Of a stretch of 64,000 nucleotides of DNA, positions 16,403 through 23,853 are shown piece by piece. The notes below the pieces were generated by a model. It saw only the letters and a list, made by a program, of their open reading frames with translations, did no database searches and was not told the DNA's origin. The number at the start of each line of letters is the position of its first letter. The stretch's first letter is position 1. Made by a program: the position numbers and the translations under genes. Source of the stretch: Caulobacteraceae bacterium (GTDB lineage Bacteria; Pseudomonadota; Alphaproteobacteria; Caulobacterales; Caulobacteraceae); the NCBI GenBank assembly GCA_019695035.1, contig JAIBAU010000001.1, positions 1 to 64,000 on the forward strand, written 5' to 3'.

Positions 16403-19231
16403 ATGAATTGGCGCGGTCTTTTCGCGGCCACCGTCGCGCTCGTGCTTTCGGCCGCCGGTGCGGTCGCCCAGGTTTCCATGGATGGGCCCCGGGTCGACAT
16501 CCCCGACAGGCGTCCCAATCCCGGCGTGCGGGTTGATCTGCAAGATCTCGTGGCGGGAGCGCTTGCCCTTCGGGACGGCTACGACCGGTCCCGGCGCGGC
16601 TTCATCTGCGCCCAGGCCTACAACGACGCCAATGCAAACGGTCGTCGCGACAGAGGCGAGGCCGCGTCGCCCGGGGGCGCGTTCGCCATCTCCAACGTGC
16701 AGGGTCAGACCCTTGCGGAGGGGACTCCGGATGCCAACGGCCGCTTCTGCAACGATCAACCGCTCGCGTCCGGGCTCTACACCGTGCGCCACATGCCGGC
16801 CGGCGGTTGGCGCAACACCGAGCCGGGTGGGGTGGCGGCCCTGAAGTCGGTCACCCTCCCGCCGGAGAAGTCGGGGACCGTCCTGTTCGGCGACTGCCGC
16901 ACGGATCGCTGCGGCGAACATGATCGCGAGACCCGCTCGACCGCGGCGGCCACACAGCCCGACAGCACGGTCTGCGTCGTCAAGTTCAACGACCTGAACG
17001 GTGACGGCTTCCGCCAGCCGAACGAAGCCTATCTTACAGGATGGGCGTTCACCCTGAACTGGCCCAATGGAAGCGTCTCGCCGATGGGATCGACGGGCCC
17101 CGGCGGCGCCCTCTGCTTCTCGGGGGTGATGCCGCCTGGCGTCTACAGCGTGACGGAAACGGGTCAGACGGGCTGGGTCCAGACCACCAGCGCAGGCGCG
17201 CCCCAAACCTTCACCCTCACGCCGGGGGCAACTGTCACCCGTCTGGTCGGCAACCGAATGGTCCCGACCAGCACGGCCAAAGTCTGCATCGTCAAATACA
17301 ACGATCAGGACGGCGACGGAGTCCGCGATCCTGGCGAGCCGACGCTGCCGGGTTGGCTGTTTGCGGTCAGGTCCACCAGCGGCGCCATGCTCGCGTTCGG
17401 CACAACCGGCCCCCAGGGCGAATGGTGCAGCGGGGCGAACCTGCCGGTCGGCGCGGTCGACCTGCAGGAAACGCCCAAGCCCGGCTGGGTCAGCACCGAT
17501 CCCGGCAATGTTCCGGCTGGCACCTCCCCGTCGCGGACGGTGACATTGTCGCCGGGTCAGACCGTGCACGTCGTCTTCGGGAACCGGCAGCCGCCTCCTC
17601 TGGCGCAGGTCTGCGTCACGAAGTTCGAGGACCTGGACGGCGATGGGATCGTCGATCCGGGTGAGCCTTTCCTGTCTGGATGGGGATTCAACGTCTCGGC
17701 CGCCGGCGGCGTCTATAGCGGCACTACGGACAGCAACGGAAACTGGTGCTCGCCGCAGGCGCTGCCGCCGGGGACCTATACGGTCAGCGAACAGCTGCAG
17801 CCGGGCTGGTACAGCACGACCCCGGGCGGGGCGTCGCAGCAGTTTCAGATCAACAGCCAGGGGGCTCAGGCGAACCGGACGTTCGGCAACTGGCGGGTTC
17901 CGCCCGGCCAGATCTGCGTCACCAAGTATCGCGACGACAATCACGACCATCAGCCCTCAGCCGGTGAACCACCGCTGCCCGGTTGGACCTTCGAGGTCCG
18001 GAACGCTGCGGGGACGGTGGTGGGGAGCGGAGTCACCGACGCTCACGGCCGATGGTGCACATCCGCCAGCCCGCTCCCACCCGGCAGCTACAAGGTCGTG
18101 GAAACGCCGAAGCCCGGCTGGTCCAGCACGGCGCCCTTTGGCCCTCTGCCGTGGTTCCGCCAGGTCACCCTTCCACCCCGGGGAGCGCAGGTGTGGTTTG
18201 GCAATGTTCGCTCCGGATCGGTCTGCCTGACCAAGTACGAAGATGTGAATGGCAACGGCTCCCGGGATTCGGGAGAGCCGGCCCTGGCCGGCTGGAATTT
18301 CGGGCTTCAGGGGTTCGGGACCCCGTTCGGGACGCTGACGACGAACGCCGCCGGCCAGGCCTGCTTTGCCGATCTCGTCCCGGGTCCCTATCAGATTTTC
18401 GAGCTGGCCGTTCCGAGCGGCTGGGTGGCGACAGATCCGGTCCCCGACTATCCCGGTCATTCGCCGACCAAGTTCTTCGATGTGGTCCAGGGTCAGACCA
18501 GTCAGGTCCAGATCGGCAACCATCGGCTCGCGGGCCGGCTGTGCGTTACCAAGTACGCCGACAGCGATGGCGACGGTGTTCGAGATCCTGGCGAGCCGAC
18601 CCTGCCCGGCTGGAGTTTCACACGGCAGGGCGCGGGGTCCAGTCAGACCGACCCGACCGGGCCCGATGGCCGGATTTGCTGGACAGTGCCCCCGGGCGCC
18701 TGGCAGGTCGCCGAAGTCGCGCAGCCCGGCTGGATCAACACCGACCCAGGCGGAGCCAACCCGGTTCGAACCGCGCAGGTCGTCGATAACCAGACCGTCG
18801 AACTGTCCTTCGGCAATCGGCAGACGCCGCCCAAGCCGGCCAATCTGCAGATCAGCAAATCGAAGCTGACTCCGGGATCGTGCCACGGCTCACAGCCGGG
18901 AGCGGACAACTGCACCTTCCGGCTTACCGTGACCAACTCGGGCGGCGTCGCCTACGTCGGGCCGCTGTCGATCAGCGACACAGTAGACTGGTATGGTCAG
19001 GCCTTTCCGGTTTCCGTGGTCACGCCGCCGCCCGGCTGGGCTTGCCCGAGCGGCCCGGCCGCCCCGATCGTCTGCAACGTCGCTGCAGTGACCGTCGCTC
19101 CCGGCGCTTCCGTCAACTTCGACATCACGCTGAACCTCAATGGGCCCGCACCCGCGTCCCGCAACTGCGTGGTGCTCACGTGGTCGGGCGGGCCGCCGAC
19201 TCCTCCGGCCTGCGCGCAAATCTTTCCCTAG
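16403..19231 (+). CDS. Secreted SdrD-B-like repeat protein with C-terminal DUF11-like domain
   Basis: 942 aa from ATG 16403; signal peptide ends near AVAQ (residue 23). Seven tandem repeats of about 100-120 residues begin at about 67, 190, 294, 403, 504, 607 and 713. Each opens with a strand plus a calcium-loop-like DxDGDGxxDPGEP and LPGWxF, typical of SdrD B/Cna-B-type domains. From about residue 813 a DUF11-like beta domain follows (LQISKSKLTPGSC, TVTNSGGVAYVGPLSISDTV). No LPXTG, anchor helix or barrel is visible, so surface attachment is unclear. Such domains are adhesin or spacer units in Gram-positives; here a calcium-stabilised extracellular stalk is inferred. Divergent from the AraC regulator; its stop overlaps that of the LysR gene by 4 bp. 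Confidence 0.8.
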   Translation: MNWRGLFAATVALVLSAAGAVAQVSMDGPRVDIPDRRPNPGVRVDLQDLVAGALALRDGYDRSRRGFICAQAYNDANANGRRDRGEAASPGGAFAISNVQGQTLAEGTPDANGRFCNDQPLASGLYTVRHMPAGGWRNTEPGGVAALKSVTLPPEKSGTVLFGDCRTDRCGEHDRETRSTAAATQPDSTVCVVKFNDLNGDGFRQPNEAYLTGWAFTLNWPNGSVSPMGSTGPGGALCFSGVMPPGVYSVTETGQTGWVQTTSAGAPQTFTLTPGATVTRLVGNRMVPTSTAKVCIVKYNDQDGDGVRDPGEPTLPGWLFAVRSTSGAMLAFGTTGPQGEWCSGANLPVGAVDLQETPKPGWVSTDPGNVPAGTSPSRTVTLSPGQTVHVVFGNRQPPPLAQVCVTKFEDLDGDGIVDPGEPFLSGWGFNVSAAGGVYSGTTDSNGNWCSPQALPPGTYTVSEQLQPGWYSTTPGGASQQFQINSQGAQANRTFGNWRVPPGQICVTKYRDDNHDHQPSAGEPPLPGWTFEVRNAAGTVVGSGVTDAHGRWCTSASPLPPGSYKVVETPKPGWSSTAPFGPLPWFRQVTLPPRGAQVWFGNVRSGSVCLTKYEDVNGNGSRDSGEPALAGWNFGLQGFGTPFGTLTTNAAGQACFADLVPGPYQIFELAVPSGWVATDPVPDYPGHSPTKFFDVVQGQTSQVQIGNHRLAGRLCVTKYADSDGDGVRDPGEPTLPGWSFTRQGAGSSQTDPTGPDGRICWTVPPGAWQVAEVAQPGWINTDPGGANPVRTAQVVDNQTVELSFGNRQTPPKPANLQISKSKLTPGSCHGSQPGADNCTFRLTVTNSGGVAYVGPLSISDTVDWYGQAFPVSVVTPPPGWACPSGPAAPIVCNVAAVTVAPGASVNFDITLNLNGPAPASRNCVVLTWSGGPPTPPACAQIFP
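16601..18830 (+). repeat. Seven tandem SdrD-B-like coding repeats
   Basis: Repeat units start near 16601, 16970, 17282, 17609, 17912, 18221 and 18539, with spacing of 303-369 bp. Units 2 to 7 share the block (V/I/L)C(V/I/L)xK(F/Y) followed by a D-rich loop, GEP and GW. Unit 1 is the most divergent (ICAQAYNDANANGRRDRGEA). Units 3 and 7 are closest in the loop (GDGVRDPGEPTLPGW in both). Confidence 0.75.
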
Positions 19232-20166
19232 GAGGGCGCGGCTGGCTGACCCCGCACACCCAGCTTTCGCACCATGGGGTCCGCCTGCGCCTCGGCGAGC
19301 AGCCAGTCCCGGAACAGGGTGATCTTGGGGGAGCGGCGGCGCTCCTCGGGGTAGACGACGTAGTGGCCCGAGGTGTTGTGGGCGACGATGTCGAACGGCT
19401 GGACCAGCAGACCCGCGCCGATCTCGCGCTGGAAAAAGATCGGCGAGCCCATGGCCACGCCCTGGCCGCTCATCGCCGAGGCCATCTCGTAGACCTGCAC
19501 GTCGGCGGTGAAGACGAGGTCGCTCTCCTCCTCAAGAGTGGACTCCACCCCGGCGAGATCGAACCAGCGACCCCACCATTCCGGTTCGCCGATGCGCGGC
19601 GCGTTCAGCAGGTCGCCCGGCTCGCGGATGTTGTGGTTGAGCAGGAAGGCGGGAGCGCACAGGGGCGTGTAGACCGAGGGCATCATCCAGACCGCCTCCA
19701 TGCCCTCCCACTGGCCGGCCCCAGAGCGGATCGCCACGTCGAGGTTCTCGCGCACGAGGTCCCGCAGGCCCGGCCAGGTATCCAGACGCAGGGCGATCTC
19801 GGGGTGGCTCAGCTGGAATCGGCCCAGCCGGGGCGCCAGCCACTGGCCGGCCAGGGTCTGGATGGTGGTGATGGCGAGCACGCCCGAGGCGGTTTCCGAT
19901 AGATCCGCCACCGCGCCCCGCAGCACCGTCATCGCCTCGGTGGCGGCGCGGGCCAGCCGCTCGCCCGCCGCTGTGGGCGAGACTTCACGCGGCAGCCGGC
20001 GAAACAGCGTTTGGCCGAGGCGGCGCTCGAGCGCCTTGACCTGCCAGCTCACCGCCGCCTGGGTCATGCCCAGCTCCGCCGCCGCGCGCGTGAACGAGCG
20101 CAGGCGCGCCGCCGCCTCGAAGACGCGGAAGGCCGACAGCGGCAGGCTTGCGAGCGGGTCTGACAT
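19228..20166 (-). CDS. LysR-family transcriptional regulator (GcvA-like)
   Basis: 312 aa. The N-terminal winged helix-turn-helix reads LPLSAFRVFEAAARLRSFTRAAAELGMTQAAVSWQVKALE, the GcvA-type arrangement; the C-terminal substrate-binding domain contains IAIRSGAGQWEGMEAVWMM and VAMGSPIFFQREIGAGLLVQPF. Its ATG (20164-20166) lies within a perfect palindrome CATAAG-N5-CTTATG and has no Shine-Dalgarno, so it may be leaderless and autorepressed. It is divergent from three microprotein genes, the normal place for LysR targets. Confidence 0.9.
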   Translation of the reverse strand: MSDPLASLPLSAFRVFEAAARLRSFTRAAAELGMTQAAVSWQVKALERRLGQTLFRRLPREVSPTAAGERLARAATEAMTVLRGAVADLSETASGVLAITTIQTLAGQWLAPRLGRFQLSHPEIALRLDTWPGLRDLVRENLDVAIRSGAGQWEGMEAVWMMPSVYTPLCAPAFLLNHNIREPGDLLNAPRIGEPEWWGRWFDLAGVESTLEEESDLVFTADVQVYEMASAMSGQGVAMGSPIFFQREIGAGLLVQPFDIVAHNTSGHYVVYPEERRRSPKITLFRDWLLAEAQADPMVRKLGVRGQPAAPS

Positions 20167-20180
20167 AAGCGTGACTTATG
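20164..20180. promoter_or_regulatory. LysR-type operator palindrome CATAAG-N5-CTTATG
   Basis: Two perfect 6-bp arms (20164-20169 and 20175-20180) around CGTGA. It contains the LTTR T-N11-A core and includes the LysR start codon. A second small inverted repeat, ACCGC-TTT-GCGGT, lies at 20195-20207 in the same gap. Likely sites for self-repression and for control of the divergent genes. Confidence 0.6.
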
Positions 20181-20281
20181 GATACAGCAGGAGAACCGCT
20201 TTGCGGTCAAGCTCGGAAACGACGATGTTACGCCTACACCGAAGCCAACAACGACTTCGGGATGAAGATGGAGCGACTCTC

Positions 20282-20398
20282 ATGAACACTTTCAAGACCT
20301 CGAACCGCATGGGCGTGATCGGCATGAGCCTGATCAATGCCGTCCTGCTGGCGGGCCTGCCGCTGGCGGTCATCGCGATCATCGTCCAGGCGCTCTGA
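20282..20398 (+). CDS. Microprotein 1, single membrane helix (38 aa)
   Basis: ATG 20282 has GGAG at 20270-20273, eight bases away. The product is MNTFKTSNRMGVIGMSLINA followed by a strongly hydrophobic stretch ending AIIVQAL, so one membrane helix fills residues about 11-36. Not recognised. First of three short genes with good ribosome sites (gaps of 44 and 38 bp), divergent from the LysR gene. The run of three well-spaced ribosome sites argues that they are real. Confidence 0.6.
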   Translation: MNTFKTSNRMGVIGMSLINAVLLAGLPLAVIAIIVQAL

Positions 20399-20442
20399 GC
20401 CCTGGACGACCGCACCCCATTCACACTCCGAGGATGACGACC

Positions 20443-20574
20443 ATGTCCCGCAATCTCCATACCCCCGCCTTCATGGGGGAAGCTTTCCGCGCCGGCTACG
20501 ACTTCGCCCGCATCATGCTGATCGGGGCGGTCCTGCCCATCGCCGCTGTGGCGCTGCTCAGCCTGCTGGGCTGA
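20443..20574 (+). CDS. Microprotein 2, single membrane helix (43 aa)
   Basis: ATG 20443, with GAGG at 20430-20433 upstream; an in-frame ATG at 20434 sits too close to that site. The product has a polar N-terminal half (SRNLHTPAFMGEAFRAGYDF) and a hydrophobic C-terminal helix (MLIGAVLPIAAVALLSLLG), giving a tail-anchored look. Not recognised. Confidence 0.6.
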   Translation: MSRNLHTPAFMGEAFRAGYDFARIMLIGAVLPIAAVALLSLLG

Positions 20575-20612
20575 CCGCACCTGCTTTCCAGCCCCGGCCA
20601 GGAGGACCCGCA

Positions 20613-20765
20613 ATGGAATACCTGCACCGCGACAGCCGAGACGTTCCGTTCGGCTGGTTCGAACTGATCCGCGCCGCCCTGGCTCCCGCCGAGGCGACGC
20701 CGCGCCGTGAACCCTTGCGCCTGCCGGCCCCGCCGGCCGGCCTGCCGACCGCACAGGCCCGCTAG
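20613..20765 (+). CDS. Microprotein 3, soluble Pro-rich (50 aa)
   Basis: ATG 20613 is preceded by a strong AGGAGG (20600-20605). The N-terminal half is amphipathic (MEYLHRDSRDVPFGWFELIR), the C-terminal half is Pro/Ala/Arg-rich. No membrane segment. Not recognised. Its stop overlaps by 4 bp the stop of the convergent gene at 20762. Confidence 0.55.
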   Translation: MEYLHRDSRDVPFGWFELIRAALAPAEATPRREPLRLPAPPAGLPTAQAR

Positions 20766-21376
20766 GGTTTGCAGATCTCCTTCACGTCGATGCGGCGCGC
20801 CTCGACGTGGCAGATCACCTCGCCCTCGAAGCCGCAATTGCGGCCCGCCGGTCCGCCCTCGCACTTCCAGGTGCGGGGCGCGGGCTCGGCCGAGGCCAGC
20901 CGGAACTCCTCGCTGGAATAGGCCACGCAAAGGCCTTCGCCCGACCGCCGGGCCCGGGCCAGGGCCTCGGCCCGCGCGGCCGCTTCGCCGGGGGACGGAT
21001 TGGCGGAGAAGCCGACGTACATCGGAAGGCGCTTGTCCTCCCTGGCCCAGATCTCGACCTCGCCCGTGCGGCAACCCGCCAGCCGCGCCTGGGCCTCCTG
21101 GGCGTAAGCACCGCGGGGGAAGCGGCGCAGGTAGGTGCGAAGGCCTTCGCCGTCCTCGCGCTTCAGGGCCGCCTGCCAGACCCGATCCTGCTCTTCGCTG
21201 GGCACGCCGCCCCAGCCGTTGGCCCCGCACAGGCTGTTGAGGCCGGGCGCCTTGCAGAGCAGCTTCTGGAATCCGGAGACATCGTTCACGAACGCCACCG
21301 AGCCTGACATGAAGGCGAGGACGGCGGCGAAGGGCGCCAGCAGTTTTCTGAAGGTGACGCGGTCGAGCTTGATCAT
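20762..21376 (-). CDS. Membrane-anchored hypothetical protein, 204 aa
   Basis: An N-terminal membrane helix (residues about 12-30) is followed by a short region with the pattern EEQDRVWQAALKREDGEGLRTYLRRFPRGAYAQEAQARL, a helical repeat often found beside caspase-like or SPOR-type bacterial proteins. The C-terminal domain has six or so Cys (CRTGE, GLCVAYSS, WKCEGG, NCGFEG, VICHVE, EICKP), suggesting disulfides and a periplasmic location. Its ATG overlaps the stop of the TPR gene at 21373 (ATGA), so the two are co-translated and probably act together. Function unknown. Confidence 0.7.
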   Translation of the reverse strand: MIKLDRVTFRKLLAPFAAVLAFMSGSVAFVNDVSGFQKLLCKAPGLNSLCGANGWGGVPSEEQDRVWQAALKREDGEGLRTYLRRFPRGAYAQEAQARLAGCRTGEVEIWAREDKRLPMYVGFSANPSPGEAAARAEALARARRSGEGLCVAYSSEEFRLASAEPAPRTWKCEGGPAGRNCGFEGEVICHVEARRIDVKEICKP

Positions 21377-23667
21377 CGGTCCTGGCCCTGGCTGGGAGAC
21401 GGTGCCGCGGCGGGAGCGGTCGTGGCGGTCGGGGGCGGCGCCGGGTGCGCGGCGAGCTGCTTGCGCGCCTCGATCAGGAACTTCTCGTCCGCGGGATCCA
21501 GCAGCCCGTCGGACCTGGCGCGCTCGAGCTCATTGGTCACCTGACTCCAGGCGTCGTGGTCGTCCGCCATGCGGGCGAACTTGAACAGCAGCACCCAGAG
21601 GTCGCGCCGCGCTTCGGGATCGCTGGGACGCGCCTTGATGAGCTGGTCGAAGATCGCCTCGGCGTATCTGAACTCGCGGAACACCTCGGCGTCCTCGCGC
21701 AGGTAGTAGGCGGCCAGGCCGAGGCCCTGGTGCGCCATGCCCAGATCGCGGAAGGCCGCGGAGTCCGTCTTGTCGATCTCGAAGGCCTTCTCGAGGATTT
21801 CCTGCGCCTCCCGGTAGGAGGCGCGGGCGGCCGTCCAGTCGGCGGCGTCACCCTGGGCGTCGCCCAACTGGATGAGAGCGGCGCCGAGGTCCTTCAGAGG
21901 CAGGATATTGCCCAGGTTCTCGGCGACCAGCTTGCGACGGAGCGTCAGCATCTCGTCGTAGTAGGGCTTGGCCGCGGCCAGGCCGGACTGACGCTCGACC
22001 ACCAGCGCCAGGGCCGCGAGTGACCCCGCGACGCGGCGGTAGTCGTGGCCATAGGCGGTCTGGGAGGCGGCCGCCTGGCGATAAAGACCAAGCTGCTCCT
22101 CCAGGGCGACACGCGCGCCGGCGTAGTCCTCACGCGCTCCCAGCGCCTGGGAGTAGTCATAGAGGCGCAGCGCCAGATCCTGGCGGGCCGCCTCGTTGGA
22201 CGGGTCCGACGCGACCAGTTCACGGTGCAGCTTCAAGGACTCCTGCATCAACGCCTTGTAGGCGTCGAACTGCCCTTGCTCGCGCCAGACGAGCCCGGCC
22301 TGCAGTCCGACAGCGACGGCGACGTCGCGCTTGGCCTGGGCGCTGGTCGGGTCGGCGGCGGCGATCCGCCGGGCGATGGCCAGGCCGTCGGCGATCAGCG
22401 TACGGGCGCGGGGACGATCGCGCGTGATCAGGAAGTCGGCCAGCTTTAGCTCGGCCATGGAGTAGTCGCGGAGATAAGCCAGGTTGCCGGGAGAGGTGGC
22501 CAGGACCCGGGCGCTCACCGCCAACAGCTCCTCAAGGGCCTTCTTCTGCTCGACGGGGTTTTCGGCGGCGCCGTAGGCGTCGGCCATCTTGGCGAGGGCG
22601 ACCAGAAGATCGCGTTGCCGGCCGATCGCGTCCGAGGCGGCTGCGCGGCTGCGGGCGATGCCGATCTCGCGGGTATAGACCCCGGCGGCCGCTGCGTAGT
22701 CGTACTCGTCCGAATAGAGGTCTCCCAGTCGATCGAGGATGGCCATGGTGGCTTCCTCGGCCTTGTCGTGGTCCGGCGAGGCGGCCGGGACGGCGTCGAG
22801 CGCCAGGACGCCGTCGGCCCAACGTTTGCGCGCGCCGTTGACGTCTCCGGCGGCGAGCATCACGTCGCCGATCAGACCCGAGGAAATGGCCTTGTCCACC
22901 TCGGTCTCGGCCGTGCGCAGGGCCTCTTCCGCCGACCTGCGCGCGTCGCCGACCCGTCCGGCTTCCATCTGCAGGTTGGTGAGGTCGATCCAGCCGCGGT
23001 GGTATTCGGGGTCGGCGGCCTGGGCGCGGGCCCAGGCGTCGATGACCTGGGCGGTCGTCATCTCGCCGCGGTCCTTGCGGTCCATCGACAGCACGGCGGG
23101 GCGGCGCATCAGGGCGCCGGCGCGGATCTCGCCGGCGCGTTTGGCGGCGGCGGCCTCGGCCTGGGACAGGCGGTCGATGACCTCATAGGCGGTGTCCCGG
23201 TCGCCCTGGGCGTAGAGCTCGTAGGCCGCGGCGACCTCGGGACTGGCGTTCTCGACCGCGTCGGTGATCTGACGCTGGTATTCGCGCAACTGGGCCTTCA
23301 GCTCGTCGCCGGCCTGCTGGGTTGCAAGCAGGCGGGCGTTCACCTCTTTCAGCTGAGCGTCGAGCTGGGCCAGCTGGGCCTTGGCGGCGTCCCGCTGGGC
23401 GGCGGTTGCGCGAGCGTCGCGCAGCACGGCGGCGATGCGCCGGCGCTGGGCCTCGTTCTGCGCCAGCAGCTGCCGGGTCGTCTCGTCGCCGATCTGGGCG
23501 GCGCGGAACTGCTCGGCGGCATACTGGGCGGCGATGGATTCGGCGGTGGCGCGGCGGTCGGCGCGGATGTCACGGCTTGGCTGGGGCGCGGCGAGAACCG
23601 GCGCCGCGGCGACCACCGATCCGGTCATGGCCGTGGCCAGCAGCGCCGCCAGCGTAACCCGTCTCAT
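21373..23667 (-). CDS. Secreted coiled-coil/TPR protein, 764 aa
   Basis: A signal peptide (residues 1-27, ending APVLA) leads to a coiled coil (about 35-135; AQNEAQRRRIAAVLRDARA, DAQLKEVNARLLATQQAGDELKAQL) and then a long array of TPR-type helix pairs up to about 720. The tail is Pro/Ala-rich. Similar N-terminal pieces occur in effector-scaffold proteins of Caulobacterales. No enzyme domain is seen. It is coupled to the 204-aa Cys-rich gene downstream. Two imperfect direct repeats lie just upstream of the start (23682-23707). Confidence 0.75.
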   Translation of the reverse strand: MRRVTLAALLATAMTGSVVAAAPVLAAPQPSRDIRADRRATAESIAAQYAAEQFRAAQIGDETTRQLLAQNEAQRRRIAAVLRDARATAAQRDAAKAQLAQLDAQLKEVNARLLATQQAGDELKAQLREYQRQITDAVENASPEVAAAYELYAQGDRDTAYEVIDRLSQAEAAAAKRAGEIRAGALMRRPAVLSMDRKDRGEMTTAQVIDAWARAQAADPEYHRGWIDLTNLQMEAGRVGDARRSAEEALRTAETEVDKAISSGLIGDVMLAAGDVNGARKRWADGVLALDAVPAASPDHDKAEEATMAILDRLGDLYSDEYDYAAAAGVYTREIGIARSRAAASDAIGRQRDLLVALAKMADAYGAAENPVEQKKALEELLAVSARVLATSPGNLAYLRDYSMAELKLADFLITRDRPRARTLIADGLAIARRIAAADPTSAQAKRDVAVAVGLQAGLVWREQGQFDAYKALMQESLKLHRELVASDPSNEAARQDLALRLYDYSQALGAREDYAGARVALEEQLGLYRQAAASQTAYGHDYRRVAGSLAALALVVERQSGLAAAKPYYDEMLTLRRKLVAENLGNILPLKDLGAALIQLGDAQGDAADWTAARASYREAQEILEKAFEIDKTDSAAFRDLGMAHQGLGLAAYYLREDAEVFREFRYAEAIFDQLIKARPSDPEARRDLWVLLFKFARMADDHDAWSQVTNELERARSDGLLDPADEKFLIEARKQLAAHPAPPPTATTAPAAAPSPSQGQDR

Positions 23668-23681
23668 GACGTCCCCTCGTC

Positions 23682-23707
23682 GTTACGACGGTATAGGTAA
23701 CGACGGT
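23682..23707. repeat. Two 11-bp direct repeats upstream of the TPR gene
   Basis: GTTACGACGGT (23682-23692) and GTAACGACGGT (23697-23707) differ by one base and begin 15 bp apart, about 15 bp upstream of the TPR start on the opposite strand. They could be an operator or part of a promoter. The rest of the 187-bp gap to the DUF885 gene shows nothing certain. Confidence 0.35.
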
Positions 23708-23853
23708 CGCTCAACCGTCAATCGCCCGCGCCGGCACCCCGGGAGTCGGCCCTCGCGCCGCAAGCGCCGGATTAAAAAGGCGTAAGGCGGAGCCTTGGCG
23801 CTTGCCGCTCCCGCCGCCCGCGCTTACCGCTGTCGCCCGACAGAATAAACGCA

